This document shows, piece by piece, positions 11,708-36,683 of a stretch of 64,000 bases of DNA. The DNA is taken from assembly GCF_037975245.1 (NCBI RefSeq), contig NC_092570.1, positions 9,115,001-9,179,000 on the forward strand, in the 5' to 3' direction. The position numbers and the translations under genes were made by a program. Numbering within the stretch: position 1 is the first letter of the stretch; each line of letters starts with the position of its first letter. Below the pieces are notes generated by a model. It worked only from the letters and a program-made list of their open reading frames with translations, ran no database searches and was not told the origin of the DNA. The stretch comes from Apostichopus japonicus (taxonomy: Eukaryota; Echinodermata; Holothuroidea; Aspidochirotida; Stichopodidae).

Positions 11708-12041
11708 TCTATGTTCCGACGTCTCTATGTTCCGACAAAAAGAAATAATGCGGGACAATTTTTGTTATCCAAAAATTCGTTTGTACCAAGAAAACAAGTT
11801 TTCAGACCCCAATATTTTCGTGAGCAAAATTCTTTTGGACTAAATTTTTTTGGTCCAACATTTTTTCGGAACAAATTTTTTCGGACCAACATTTTTGTCC
11901 CCCCCCCCAAAAAAAAATAATAGAAAAGGTGACCCAAAATTTGTTGTGACCCAAACAGTGCTTGTGACCAAAACTTGCTTATGTGACCCGAAATTTGTTT
12001 GTACTCCAAATATTTTGGACATAGAGACGTCGGAACATAGG
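11708..12041. mobile_element. MITE inserted in the LINE
   Basis: Perfect 22-bp inverted repeats lie at 11709-11730 and 12019-12040 (outer part CTATGTTCCGACGTCTC). The hexamer TATGTC flanks the element at 11702-11707 and 12042-12047. The interior is made of short T-rich variants of a GGACCAACA motif and a C-run. LINE coding similarity resumes on both sides, so it inserted after the LINE. Confidence 0.75.
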
Positions 12042-13159
12042 TATGTCACCGTAGTTTGTCTAGCTGAACAACAGGGCATCCATAGAGAGCAATGTTGCAA
12101 TAGTCTAGCTTGGATGTCACAAAACAAAATGCACTATAGCTTCACAGTTGCAGCTTGGTCCAATTACATACGAATTTTGCCAATACGGTGAAGCGCAAAA
12201 TAAGCGGATTTTTTAGATCTGATTCACGTGACTAGACAAATTGACACTGGATTCAAAATGAACACCAAGATTACGAACAGAGTTTTGAGGGGGTAATAAC
12301 GGAATCACCGATCCTCATGGAGTTCAGTTCTTCAACAACCTTCTTGTGACGCGAAGAAAAATGAATAACCTGGGTTTTGTCTGAATTGAGGATAAGTATG
12401 GTTAGATTTTATCGAGGTACAAATATCTTCAAGGCATTCCTCGACTACGTTAGTAACATCAGAAGGCTTATTACAAACCATGTATAATTGTGTGTTATAA
12501 GCATAAAGCATTGAATCAATAGCATGTCGAGCAAAAATGTCCTCTCATCAGGGTGCAGTATATAAAATAAACAAGATCGGGCCCAAAACAGAACCTCGAG
12601 GAACACTAAATAATAATTTCGATGGTTTAGACAACACAGAATCCATCACACAAACACTTTGCGATCGGTCCTCAAGATAGGATTTGAACCAATTCAAAGC
12701 TATGCCATGACCGATACCAAAACGATGTTCAAGGCGCTGGATTAAAATTGAATGGTCAACAGTATCAAAGGCAGCTGAAAGATCGAGTAAAACTAACACA
12801 ACGTCCTTCACTCCTTCTTGCAGTTTAATGCGTTCATGATGTCAGTATATGAACCTTCAATATTGCTGTCTCAGCATGTGCTGTGGTTAGCTCGATAAGC
12901 TGACTGAAACTTAGCAAACAGGCTATTCAGACATAGGAAATCACATAGTTGATAAGCTACAATGCGTTCCAGTGTCCAGTTTGATAAAAATGAAAGATTC
13001 GAGACCGGACGATAGCTTTTCAAATCATTGTGATCGAGCCCAACTTTCTCCAAGAGTGGTTTGCCAGTAGCAGTTTTGAAATCCTGTGGAACGACTCCAG
13101 ATGTTAACGATGAGTTGAAAAGCGATGCAAGAAATGGAGCTAGTATAGTTATGTTGTCT

Positions 13160-13522
13160 TTAAAGACATTGAAGACTCGCGCACAAAGAAACGTCTCATG
13201 CCGGTAATCTGACCCAGTTTCGAATGAGGTGTAACAGAAGTGTCAGACACCACCATCGATCCCAGAAAGTACACACACAGCTTGCTACCGTCGGTACTTA
13301 GACACTAGTGTACAGACAATACATGCAGATACGGTCGATACCCACAACACAGTGTACATAGCAGCGATGGACATCTCAGGTCTAGATAACAGATAACAAG
13401 GTATCACGTTTCATTACTGTCTGCATTTTGTAGCGACACGAAAAAACTTCACTTGCAAGCAACGGAAAGTTAAATTTTTCAGACGGCGGCACGCGGTTTG
13501 GGCGAGTCTTCAATGCCTTTAA
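13160..13522. mobile_element. TTAA-flanked MITE family, copy 1
   Basis: TTAA lies at both ends (13160-13163, 13519-13522). The inverted termini are related to AAAGGCATTGAAGACTCGC. Copies occur at 56173-56537 and, with the left end missing, at 42289-42580. TTAA target sites are used by piggyBac and Kolobok elements, and I cannot decide between them. The element interrupts the LINE reverse-transcriptase region. Confidence 0.75.
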
Positions 13523-14708
13523 AAAGCGGAGCCTGCATGGGTATAAAACATCAAAAGTACAAGATTTAGCTGGAGAGTTTATTACCCTTTTTATGACGTC
13601 ATCGGGGGTTACAGTAGAGAATTCGTTGAACGAATGACTCAAAGGTGGTGACAAATCCAAAACTGGTTTAAGACCGTTCCGTAGTAATTCTATTCTCTCC
13701 TGGAAATAAAATGCAAACACGTCGCTGCACAACTGATTTGAATGGACGTTAGGTTTTTAATCAGTGAATTTGATTTCTTGTTACCAGTAAGCTCGTCAAA
13801 AATGACGAAGAGGCCTTTTTATGTCAGAATTCTCGATTATATTACGATGGTAATTACGCTTCAGGCTCATCACAGCGACGGGCTTACTCCAACCTCTTGG
13901 CAACAAAAGCATCACGATGAACAGCAAGTCTAGTACTGCGTCATTGGCGCTCACGTTAGTGTTGGACCATTCTCCTCAGTCATTGCAGTACGTTCATCGG
14001 AATTATCCGAACACCAAGTTGCACGTGGTTTCTCAATGACAGACTTTGTGACCAATGGGGCGACTTCATCTAAAATACTAGTGACAGACTCATTATAAAA
14101 GTTGTACAAGCCATCTGGGCCCACCCCTGCCTGAAAATCAGGAAATATCGACCGTAGTCTAATGCTGAAATCAGCACAATTAATCAAAAGAGTTGAATTT
14201 ACGATACGACGGAGTGTGTATATAGTCTGGTCATTCGGTGGACGAGAAAGGTTAATGCCAAAATGTACAAGATTATGATCAGAGACCAAGTCCTCACTAA
14301 CACGAACACCACTAATCACCTGATCAGATGGGCGGGTTATCAACAGATCTAGGGTGTGCCCTTTCGCATGTGTGGCATCAACTATGTGTTGCACTAGACC
14401 ACGTGACTCAAGCAAATCCAAAACCCTTTTAGAAACACGGGACTCGAGAAGTGACCGAGATGCAAGTTGGAGTCACCACCAATCAGAAGAATCCCAGGTG
14501 ATGGGACAACAATTTCTAGCAAAGATGAAAAATCAACTAAGAAGTCACGTTTGGTTGCCGTGTTTTGCCTGACTCTGGTGGCCTTTAAATAACAACCGTT
14601 CGCAAAAGGACATTCTGTGACCGAAAGGTGACCTCTAAAAACTGATTTAAATTTCTGTGACTTGCAAGATCTCCGCATAGGGATAATTAAAGAGGATAGG
14701 ATATATAT

Positions 14709-15040
14709 CAGGGTTTCCCTAACTTTATCCTCCCAGGAACCCCCTGTGGATGTTAGAGTTGTCCACGAACCCCCAACTTTTCGAGACACGATCTGAGTCA
14801 TTATTATACTATAATACGCATATAACAGCGCTTCGTAAAAGATCAAGTTCATAGTGTAATATTGTAAAGTTTGTCGATAGGTAGGGCCTACGACTTTTGT
14901 ACTTTACAAAATTAAAAAATGATTTATCAGAAAAAAGTACTCTAGTTTGACTTTCAGAAACGTCTCACGAACCCCCTGGGATGGACTCACGCACCCCCCC
15001 CCCCTCTGGGGGTTCATGCACCCCAGTTAGGGAACCCCTG
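14709..15040. mobile_element. hAT-like MITE with CAGGGGTTCCC termini
   Basis: This 332-bp element has an imperfect inverted terminus, CAGGGTTTCCCTAACT at the left versus CAGGGGTTCCCTAACT at the right. Subterminal GGGGGTTC-type blocks follow. The octamer ATATATAT flanks both sides (14701-14708, 15041-15048). The flanks are simple sequence, so the duplication is weaker evidence here. The LINE similarity ends at its left side. Confidence 0.72.
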
Positions 15041-15196
15041 ATATATATGTATCACAAATCTGACTGAACATTTGACTAATTCTGTGCATTAGTAGGTAGA
15101 TAGATAGTACCGCTCAACGGGAATGTATCCCTAACCCTGCCTTCCTACTATAGCTATATGGTGTTGACTGAGTTGTGCATGAGAGGGTTGGGTATA

Positions 15197-15987
15197 TGGC
15201 GGGTCATCAGTCTCAAATCATGGGGAATCGACTTATACCGATTTAAATCGACATATCATTTCCTGCGACTTATACCAGTTTCCAGCAGATTAAATTGACT
15301 CAAGTTCTACCGATTGAAATCGACATATACCAGTTTAATTCGACATATCATTGCTTTAAATCGACATATACCAATTTAAATCGACATATACCAATTTAAA
15401 TCGACACATCCCAGTTTAAATCAATGATATGTCAAATTAAATCGGTATATGTCATTTTAAATCGACATATACCAATTTAATTCGACTTTTACCAGTTTAA
15501 ATCGACATATCATCGCTTTAAATCGACATATACCAATTTATATCGACATATACCGATTTAAATCGACATATACCAATTTAAATCGATGATAATGTAAAAT
15601 AAATCGGTATATGTCAATTTAAATCGACATCTACCGGTACCAGTTTAAATCGATGATATTTCGAATTAAATCGGTAGAAGTCGATTTCCTTTGGCTTATA
15701 CCAGTTTCTATCAACTCAAATTGACATATACCGATTTAAATTGACATATCATCGATTCAAACTGGTATTTGTCGATTTAAATTGGTATATGTCGATTTAA
15801 ATTGGTATAGGCTAAATCGATTTAAATCAGTGATATGTCGAATTAAACTGGTATATGTCGATTTAAATCGGTAGAAGTCAATTTAAGCTGCTGGAAACTG
15901 GTACGGTATAAGTCGAAGGAAATTGGTGTATGTCGATTTAAATCGGTATAAGTCGATTCCCCATGTTTTGAGACTGATGGCCCGCCA
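15197..15987. mobile_element. Palindromic TA-flanked element
   Basis: The left arm starts TGGCGGGTCATCAGTCTCAA. The right arm is its approximate reverse complement ending in CCCGCCA. Outside each end is the dinucleotide TA (15195-15196, 15988-15989), as in Tc1/mariner-type MITEs. The interior consists of many variants of AAATCGACATATACC on both strands, so most of the 791 bp could fold into one long hairpin. No protein is encoded. Confidence 0.75.
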
Positions 15988-15989
15988 TA

Positions 15990-16790
15990 GAGGTATAGGA
16001 TCCGTATTAGTGGTTGGCGAATCTGTTGAACTCGACTGCAGGACTGGTAATACATTGAAAGCTTGTACAGAACTGGCTGATGGGCGTGAAACACATGACA
16101 TGAATGTTCAAAGTTTCCCAAAATGTACCCCAACGTTATCATTTATGTAACGATGACGTAACCGTGGGTTCAGCGGTCACCAATCAGGCTTTCCTTTATG
16201 AGCAGTTCAAACAAGTTAAACTGGTATATTCAGTTCAGTTTATTCATTTATCTTTCTTACGTAGTATCCTTATGAACCTAAGAGGTTATTCAATTTCTGG
16301 AATCACCAACGAAACTTTAATGAGTCGTCTTTGATTAGGCCTATAAATTAGTTTCTGGTATTCGGTTCTTGGTTCGTGGTACTCGCACAGTGGTATTCGA
16401 TGATGTGAAGCTATGAACAGTTTCCTTGAAAACGCCCTCGTCTACATTACGTATGCGATGACGTGCGGCCACATCACGAACTTCCTGAATGATTAAAGTA
16501 ATTGCGCAATGTTCATGCGGAGCATGTGTTAGCCGAATTACACCAAATCTCTTTGTTCAACATCAAAAGTTATTCCGCATGAAATAATATCTTACAGGTA
16601 AATTTTTGTTTAAGTAGACAGTTTAGTGGAGTCTTATTTCTTGATGACTTTTCTGTGATTCTTGGTGTGATGAAATGAATCTGAGAGAAACACTGCCCGA
16701 TCTAAAAGCCGTCGCGAGGACCGTTTTAGTTTCAGCGTAGGAATAACTTTTACAATTGGAACTGCTATAACCCAATCCATTTCCGTACGG
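15990..16790. promoter_or_regulatory. Upstream region of the eIF4A gene
   Basis: No exon is recognised between the palindromic element and the inferred transcription start. It would hold the promoter. A CTATAA string occurs about 25 bp before the putative start, but I cannot show that it acts as a TATA box. Confidence 0.4.
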
Positions 16791-16817
16791 CCTTTCCCGC
16801 TTGCACCTTATTGAAGA
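16791..16817 (+). promoter_or_regulatory. Putative TOP-type transcription start and short 5' UTR
   Basis: The string CCTTTCCC begins at 16791, 27 bp before the inferred start codon. Messenger RNAs for translation factors often begin with C followed by a pyrimidine run (5' TOP motif), which places them under mTOR/LARP1 control. The position fits such a motif, but the start site is inferred and no transcript data were available. Confidence 0.45.
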
Positions 16818-29493
<12,676 letters not shown>

Positions 29494-29818
29494 ACTGTTG
29501 GACTGTTCGTCTTGTTGCCAAGTGCAAAATTTGAAACTGCTATTTACCACACACTGCGAGAAATAATCTCTCAATCTACTTGAGAAGTGTTTGATATGTG
29601 CCGTTATAGTTGTCATTGAAAAAAGAAGAGGACGTACCAACTTTAATCTTAAAATATTCTAGCAGAATTATATTGAGCAGAGACACAAGAGAAAGTTATT
29701 TGGTGGGGCCTTTGGGTCCATTTTTTTTTTTTTTTGGCGAGGGCCTATTTTATGGCCCTCGCTATCTTTTCCATTTTCGTGTAAGTGTTAGTCTTCATAG
29801 TATGAGTGTGCATTTTGC

Positions 29819-29824
29819 AATAAA
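29819..29824 (+). terminator. Polyadenylation signal of eIF4A
   Basis: AATAAA lies 326 bp after the stop codon. A T-rich and GT-containing stretch follows. It is the first good signal in the 3' UTR, so cleavage probably occurs near 29840-29850. Confidence 0.6.
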
Positions 29825-29849
29825 AGTATTTCTTGAATATCATTGTCGT

Positions 29850-30827
29850 ATGTAGGGTTTGCAGAGAAAAGCTCTCAAATAGCCTTATAAAGCTAGTGTT
29901 CTTGTTTCAGGGGCGGGAGGTTATTGTACAGAATGAAGGGGATAATACCAGTCGAGTGTTATAGTGGATGGCTTCTGTCATCACTAAGAAATTTGAAACA
30001 AAATATGTGGTGCTGCTGTAGAAGCAATGTCTTACAAAGAGTTAATAACTTAAACAAAATTTGCTTTAATAGCAAAATATTTCCTTTTCGGCACAAAAAG
30101 TGTCCATCTATTGTCATAGTTTGTCTTGTGTTTATTATTTTGTTACATTTCAATTTTGCAAGCTTTCACTTCGATAATAGTTTTATGGATATGAAAACAA
30201 CATAAGGTTAGTGTAAGAATAGCTTAGTTACACTGAAAGTGATAGGATCTGTTTGTTAAGCAAGTGAAGTTGCATTATTTGACGGGGTAACTAATTGGAT
30301 GTTTGACGGGGTAACTAATTGGAAATGAAAATGGAGGGCCGAGGGAGGGGGTGATTGCTTGCAGTATTTATTTTTAATATATATCCCATTAATTGCTTCA
30401 ATATGAAAATAATAAATATTAAGGTAAATTATATTTTACTTTATCTTTATTGAATATCTCCTGATAATTGACAACACTTGAAACCATGGATCTTTGTTGC
30501 ATAGTTTCAAATTGATGACTCGAGATCCAGGCATGTGCTGGCTTACTATCATGCCATGCTGGGGTTATAAGAGTATCCATAACTGTTATTTTGACTTGTG
30601 AGGAAATGTTTTCTATTCAGGGATCATTGTTGATATAGGATTCAAATCCATGAGAAAGTCTGGACACAAAATAGTACACAGAAGAGACTTATAACAGCTT
30701 TCTTAGTAAATATTGACTAGGCTAACTACAGTACTGCATAAATCCATCCACTGGAATCTTTGTTCATGTAGATGCTTACAGTGCAAGGTAGTGTCACAAA
30801 GTTGTAAAATATGACGCTATGTTTGTA
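29850..30827. other. Intergenic region after eIF4A
   Basis: AT-rich, with no exon recognised. A short direct repeat of GACGGGGTAACTAATTGG occurs near 30282 and 30305. Confidence 0.4.
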
Positions 30828-31049
30828 TGTATTTTAGATCCTCCTGCAAGCAGGAACTCTAGAAGAAGCCATCATTGGCTTACGAAAGCCGCAAGCTGAC
30901 GAAGTCAGTCTCTTAGATTCATATTTAACTTCCATGATTATGAATTGTCCACAACTCTGAAACTGGACGACGTACATTAATCTTGGAGTGAATCGAACTC
31001 TGGACCTTATGATTGGAAGGCACCGGCGTTAACCACTGAGCTAACACTC
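30828..31049 (-). mobile_element. tRNA-derived SINE, copy 1
   Basis: On the minus strand it begins GAGTGTTAGCTCAGTGGTTA (A box), continues to a B box in GGTCCAGAGTTCGATTC, and closes a tRNA-like acceptor stem (GAGTG/CACTC). A body of about 150 bp follows and ends near GGAGGATCT. A second copy lies at 47560-47783. The tRNA-like head would carry the RNA polymerase III promoter. The parent tRNA is not certain, because the anticodon loop is degenerate. Confidence 0.85.
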
Positions 31050-32149
31050 GTTATGATTCCCTATGACTGATGACGTTGCAGTTCCTGTGGGTGGTTCACT
31101 CTGTTTGCAAGCCTTGATATTTTCATAATCAATGATTTTGAAATCAGCACAAGTTTGGAATTTACGATGAAACCAACTTACAAAATTAGCTAACTAATAA
31201 GACAACATAAAAAAGTTGTCCCATCCAATTCTCATCGTCAGAGAACCTATGCAAACGGTGAGCACAAGTTAAAGTAATCCAACTCTTACACAGAGGGACC
31301 TTGGGTGCCAATCCATTATCTTGTTATTAATTTCATTACTGTTTGCTCTTTAAGTTAATTGTATTAACTCTTGAACTTAAATAAACTAAATATGTGAACT
31401 TGTAAGACTATTAATTTAACAACTGATAAGCAATGGTATTGGTACAACATGCCAGCAATTACAATTGTTAAATCCATCATAAAACCACCTTTCTCAGCCT
31501 TCATATCTGCTTTCATTGTTATTTGCGCATTGTGTTGAAACATTTGTGTTCTTGGTCATAGAAAGAAAAAACATGATAGCTGTGTAGCACATGCTGTTGT
31601 AATACAGCACTATGACAGTGGAAGCAGTACAGTATTTGACGTTGAATGTTGTTAAAATTATAAACCGTCGATTGGCAGTATTTTACCGTGGGAAGTGGTT
31701 TATGGGATTACTCTGCTTTCAGAATGGTATTTGCACATGACAGCTATTACCTTCAAAACTGAATATATTGCTAATAAACCAACTGCTAAACTAACATTTA
31801 TTTGATATCAACATGAGAGTGACTAAGTTGCTAGATAGATGCCAAAACAAAACAGATTGGATGTGAAATCAACAGTTCACAGACAAATAGTTGTGGGATT
31901 TGAAAACTTAACTGCTAACAAATGACACTAATATCTCTCCTGTAAAATCACTGCCATACAACACAGAAGGGTCGAAAAAGCAGTGTTGTCAAAAAGTGCT
32001 CAACTCAATTTGTCAAATCATTCATAACATCAAGACTACAAGAGGGTTGCCAAATCACAGAACTGCTACATCTAAGAACTGAGGGTGCTGTTAGTCTCTT
32101 ACAGGCCTTGTGGACTGGTCTGTAGTAGTTGATTCCTTTCCCGGGCAAA
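31050..32149. other. Gene-free interval
   Basis: No exon, RNA gene or repeat terminus recognised. It may be intergenic or belong to the distal TRIP12 3' UTR. Confidence 0.35.
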
Positions 32150-32860
32150 AGAAACTGATGCCTATGTCTGTGATGCTTGTAAACACAGAAACTCATGGTG
32201 GATTATCTTCATACTTGTTATGTGGATCTTGTCATATTGAGTACAAGAAGCCTGTTGTTTTCTGCGAAGTCCATTGGTCATTTGGGGTCAAATGAGGTTC
32301 AAAGTCTGAAAACTTTTGTCAAACTTCATGGTATGCAGATTCATCTTGTTGAGTATAGGAACTGTACTGATATTGGTGGCGGTCAAAGGTCATTTGTGGT
32401 CAACATTTAAGTGGAAGTCTGAAAATCTTTAGACGATAACACAAGAAGTACCTGTTTCATGAATGTCACACTTAGTATATAGATCCAGCTTGGTGAAAGC
32501 AAGAATTTTATTGAAAGTAGTAGACATCAACGGTCACATGAGGTCAACAGGCTTCGAAGTCTGAAGACATGTTAAACAGAATCAAAGCTGTAATTAATAA
32601 GTGAATTCTCCAGTGCTAAGATATTTTTTGGTGAACATAATTTGGTCAAATTCAGTTCAGTTGAGAAAGGGCTCTATAGGTCTTCATCGAAACATACCTG
32701 GCATCCAGTTTAATGTTCTTACTCTTGTTTTCACCGCACACATAAACCTTCCCATCAGGTTTCTCCCTCTGAGCTTCAAGGGGTCAAATGTGCATGGAGT
32801 GGCTCAAGGGGTCAACAGGTTATCTCAAATGGTGGAAGACAACCCATTTTCTCAAAAATA
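32150..32860 (+). repeat. Interspersed repeat carrying AGGTCA half-sites, copy 1
   Basis: Shares blocks with the reverse complement of about 54520-55090, such as GATCCAGCTTGGTGA and AATTTGGTCAAATTCAG. It contains a direct repeat of AGGTCA-type half-sites with one-base spacing at 32380-32392 and further GGTCA motifs. No coding capacity was seen. Confidence 0.65.
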
Positions 32861-33446
32861 TTTCAGTGTATAACTCAACTATTAAAGGAATTTGCTAGCT
32901 CAATCTTGGTAACAAGTTGTCTACAATTCACATAGGAAGACTGTTCTTTCTGGTATTGAAATATTTTGGTTTAAAATTCTCTACTGTAAAATCCTTGAGT
33001 TAATGACATGGTTGATGCACACAAGAGATTTATGCAATCTTTTCTGGACCAACTTAACTTGCTCAACAGTACTTAGTCAGATTTTTATTTTGAATTTTGA
33101 GCAAATTGTATGACAAGGAATCACAAAGCTAACTGGCTTTGTTTCTTATTAGGGGGGGGGGGGGGGAGTGCAAAAGTTGGTTGATGTCCCTGCCAAGCCC
33201 CCCTTCTGTTTGAAACTTTGGAAGAAATTCCTGCCCCTCATACTTCTCTTGTGGCTACACAACCCAGGTTTTTGATGCAATTGATAATGCAATTGAATGC
33301 AATGCAATTGAAAAACACCACAGAGGAATACTTTCATGATACTGGGTAAGGGCTTACTTTCAGACTGCTTGAAGATCAGGGAATTCTTAACTTAATTGAC
33401 TCTATCACAGTTATGGACATGTAAGGGTCAGGCAGTGTCATCCATA

Positions 33447-33853
33447 AAGGCCCGGTCACACTATACCGATTTTTTATCGGAATACTATCCGATTTTCCCA
33501 GAGGAATCGAAACGGCCAGTTTTTCGTTCGGGTCTTCTAGCCACATTGATAAAGGACCTGATTTGCTATATGTTGAGCCATTCCGATGTGGAATAGCCCT
33601 CTCTTAACTTTTGATATTGACTCCGTTTCCTTTTATCGGATAGCTATCCGATTTCTCTTCCGATTTTTATCTTTTTTCTATGTGACGTCACTTCATAATG
33701 TAGTCCGTTCCAGAACCCCTCAGATTTGGAGTAGGTATTCGAATACTCCACTGCATTCATTACATTCACTACCACAAACCTTACTCTTCGTCCTAAAATC
33801 GGAAAAATCGGACCGTATTCCGATAAAATATCGCTGTAGTGTGACCGGGCCTT
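33447..33853. mobile_element. MITE-like element with AAGGCCCGGTCACACT termini
   Basis: A 407-bp element with inverted ends AAGGCCCGGTCACACT and internal CCGATTTT/TATCGG motifs in inverted orientation. No convincing target-site duplication was found. It contains a full TGACGTCA (CRE-type) site at 33683-33690. Confidence 0.7.
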
Positions 33854-36661
33854 AACACCATCTGTTCTTTGAGTTTGATAACATCCAGTTTGCTTTGTCC
33901 ATAACATTACAATCTTGCATTATGAATGAAGGGTGTTTTGTATGCAAGAAAATTTGCAAATTCCTGCTTGCCACTTGTCACAAAATTTTTCTCCTCAGAG
34001 CATACCAGATATTAACCATGGGGCAGAGGGAAGGGGCTTACTTAGGGTGAGACTCAGACTGCTACATCAAGGTATCACTTGGGAGGAAACAACATTATTG
34101 TGATATTTGCAAGCAGATGTTACAATGGCTTGGACATGGTTTTAATGGTGGGGGGTCTCAATTTTTTAAAGGTTGAATGGGGGATTGGAATGGAGTATAC
34201 ATATAGCACTGTTTAATTCTCCGCTACTAAATGCTAAAAAGCTAACCCCACTGATATGTACAGTAAGCTGATTCCTTATACATCCTCTTTGAAAGAATTC
34301 ACATAAAATTTAAAAAAATCACTGTTTTTTTCTGTGTTCCTTATATTTTTTGGTTTGACAAATAGAACAAAAAATGAAAATTAAAGAAACAAATATAGTA
34401 ACCTTACCTCCCCAACTTCATGAATATCCATACATACTGATATCATGTTCAGTAACCATGGGAACCTATAACTACATAGCGGCAACAGTTCTCGAAGGAC
34501 TTGACAAAATTGTTGCATTTATGTAACACCTAGAAGAATAAAGTAACATTTTTGCATTTGTGAGTTTTTCTAAGTGAGTGCACACAAAAAGTACATACTA
34601 GTTAAATTGAGGACGCATGTTCTAGTAAACATTTACTCAAACGACCCCTATGATTTACTAATTTCTTGAACACTTTTCAAGAAATCCTACTTTGGCTTTA
34701 GCATAGAACATTCCAAAAATGAAATAAAAATGAAATATGCAAGAAAAAAGCCATTTCAAAGAATCCTTGCTTATTAAAAGTTGTTGAAAACATATCACTC
34801 ATTTGTCTCAGTTTGACAAATTTTATTGAACAATCTTTGGAATTTCACATCTGTCAAAAGCAACTCAACACCCCTTGCCCCCTTCCCCCCCCCCCCATCT
34901 CCCTTGCTCTCACCCTGCCTGTTGTTTGGCTTCCTTTCCATACACCAACACATTCTCCAAACCCACTTCTCTCTTTGACCCACTACATCCCACTACCACT
35001 CCCCACATGAACAAGAACTAATTAGATTAAGAAACAGATAAAAGCTGTGCTGAATTTGCCAACTAATAATTAAAAGGTCAATAAATTGATTTATTCAACA
35101 TATTTGTCTTGTTTTTAGTAACAAACACTGGAAGAAAGGTCCATCTCTGAAAGTGAAAACCAACTGATGTTTTTTTTCAGCAGTGACAATGATGTCAAAT
35201 CTGATTACTATCTTATTGGATTTTTCGATGACCGAATCTATTGCATTCATATTTCAATATTATATGGTATTTTTTCAACAGCCAAACTTTGGTTAGGTGG
35301 AGGTCACATGGTCAATTTTTAACAGAACAGTTTACTCATTTTTCCAGATGTTTTGAAAATTTTGTTTATCTTTTCAAGCCAGAAAATCCATTTCCCCCTC
35401 ATTTCTTTTGTCACAGATTTCTTCTAGAGGTAACTCTGTAGTTACATATACCAAATCCTCTGCAAAATCTTCCTTCACTGTGATAAAGCAGCCCATATTT
35501 AAGGAGACACAAGCCAATACATCAACTTTAGCTTATATCACACAGATCTTTATGATAAACAACTCACTCAAACAGTTAAGAAAATCTTGTTCCCTTTGGA
35601 AGATATCCTAGTCTGTAAGCTATAATTTTGTAACTATGTGATGTCATACTGCTACTATAGTATCTGGACCCTTTGATTGTCTCTTTCTTTTCATATTTTC
35701 AAGTTCATATTAAGACTTTTTTTTTAATTATTAGATTTAGGTTTTGCAAAACCAATCTCCATCACCAAAAAAATTAACCCTGTAATAAATAACAAAACAC
35801 ATAACAAAGGAAGCACACCATACTTATGATATCATATTTATACTTGATCAAGTCTTCAGTCTCATTTGTGAAGGAAAGTTTAAACCTGTGGTATCTCCCA
35901 AATGGAATATGATTTTTCGTAACTGTTTTGGAAAGGTTGTTCATGACGATTATCTTTACCACATAGAGCAATGATGATGGTTGGGTTTGTATCTCCTTTA
36001 ACTTTTGAAAAACACTAAAGTTGTCAAAAAGTAAAAATGCTATGATCACCCCAAACTCCTAACAGATCCAGTTATCTTGTTCTGTGATCAATAAATGACT
36101 CATCTCTTGAAAGGGAGGAATTCCTTCTCATATGTTGGCTGTCAACTTCAAGGTAGACAATCTCTATACACAACCATGGTATTTGTAAACTTGTGTTACC
36201 CTCAGTCTGTGCATGGTGTTAAAGGAAAATATAACACACACATACAATATGCATTGATAACACACATGTACAATATGTATCAATGTGTCAAGCACCCAAT
36301 GATTAAAAATGCATCCCTCCCCTCCCCTCCCCTCCCACCTCACCATCCCACCCCTAAACCTCCTCCTTACCCCTCTTCCCCTTTCTGAATTCTATAAGTT
36401 TACAAAACAAACTCTACAAAATGCTTTAGAGAAATAAATAGACATATAGGCCCCCAAGTCTGCACAGTTATGGCAGGTCAAAGCTACAGCAAATTTTGAC
36501 AAACTTCATATTTTTTATTTTAAAATAGAGAATCTAAGAGACAGAGGACCTACCTCTTCTAAAATCAAATTTTAATTAAAAAAATGATTTAGTTAACCTC
36601 CTCCCACCAATCTGCTGCCCACTTCAGCAATCTCTTTGTTACATTACAAATTTACGTATCA

Positions 36662-36683
36662 TCCTTCGGGTGGAACCGAAGGA
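36662..36683. other. Perfect short hairpin
   Basis: TCCTTCGG and CCGAAGGA pair perfectly around a six-base loop. It lies in the presumed TRIP12 downstream region. Function unknown. Confidence 0.5.

Larger units (their letters stand above)
11035..14708 (-). mobile_element. Degenerate L2/CR1-like LINE, 5' truncated
   Basis: On the minus strand this reads as a non-LTR retrotransposon. Near 13951-14421 it encodes an endonuclease-type segment (SDHNLVHF, GHTLDLLITRP). Near 12871-13053 and 12548-12811 it encodes reverse-transcriptase segments ([41 protein letters not shown]). The block ending LLWNDLP near 11350-11400 is the usual C-terminal region. The catalytic YADD motif reads YAYN near 12505-12516, and stops and frameshifts are frequent, so it is dead. 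The 3' end has a GCTATATAA-type terminus followed by an ATT-rich tail near 11035-11060, typical of L2/CR1-group elements. Two MITEs interrupt it (11708-12041 and 13160-13522). Confidence 0.85.

Noticed and set aside
13951-14421. Host gene of endonuclease type
   Set aside because: The frame belongs to the LINE endonuclease region and is followed by LINE reverse-transcriptase segments, so it is not a host gene.
30828-31049. Functional tRNA gene
   Set aside because: The tRNA-like part has a degenerate anticodon loop and continues into a shared body of about 150 bp found in a second copy, which marks it as a SINE.
34863-35008. Proline- and leucine-rich open frames
   Set aside because: Open frames at C/T-rich simple sequence (also near 36300-36388 and 59851-60129) reflect base composition. 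No family motif or splice context was seen.
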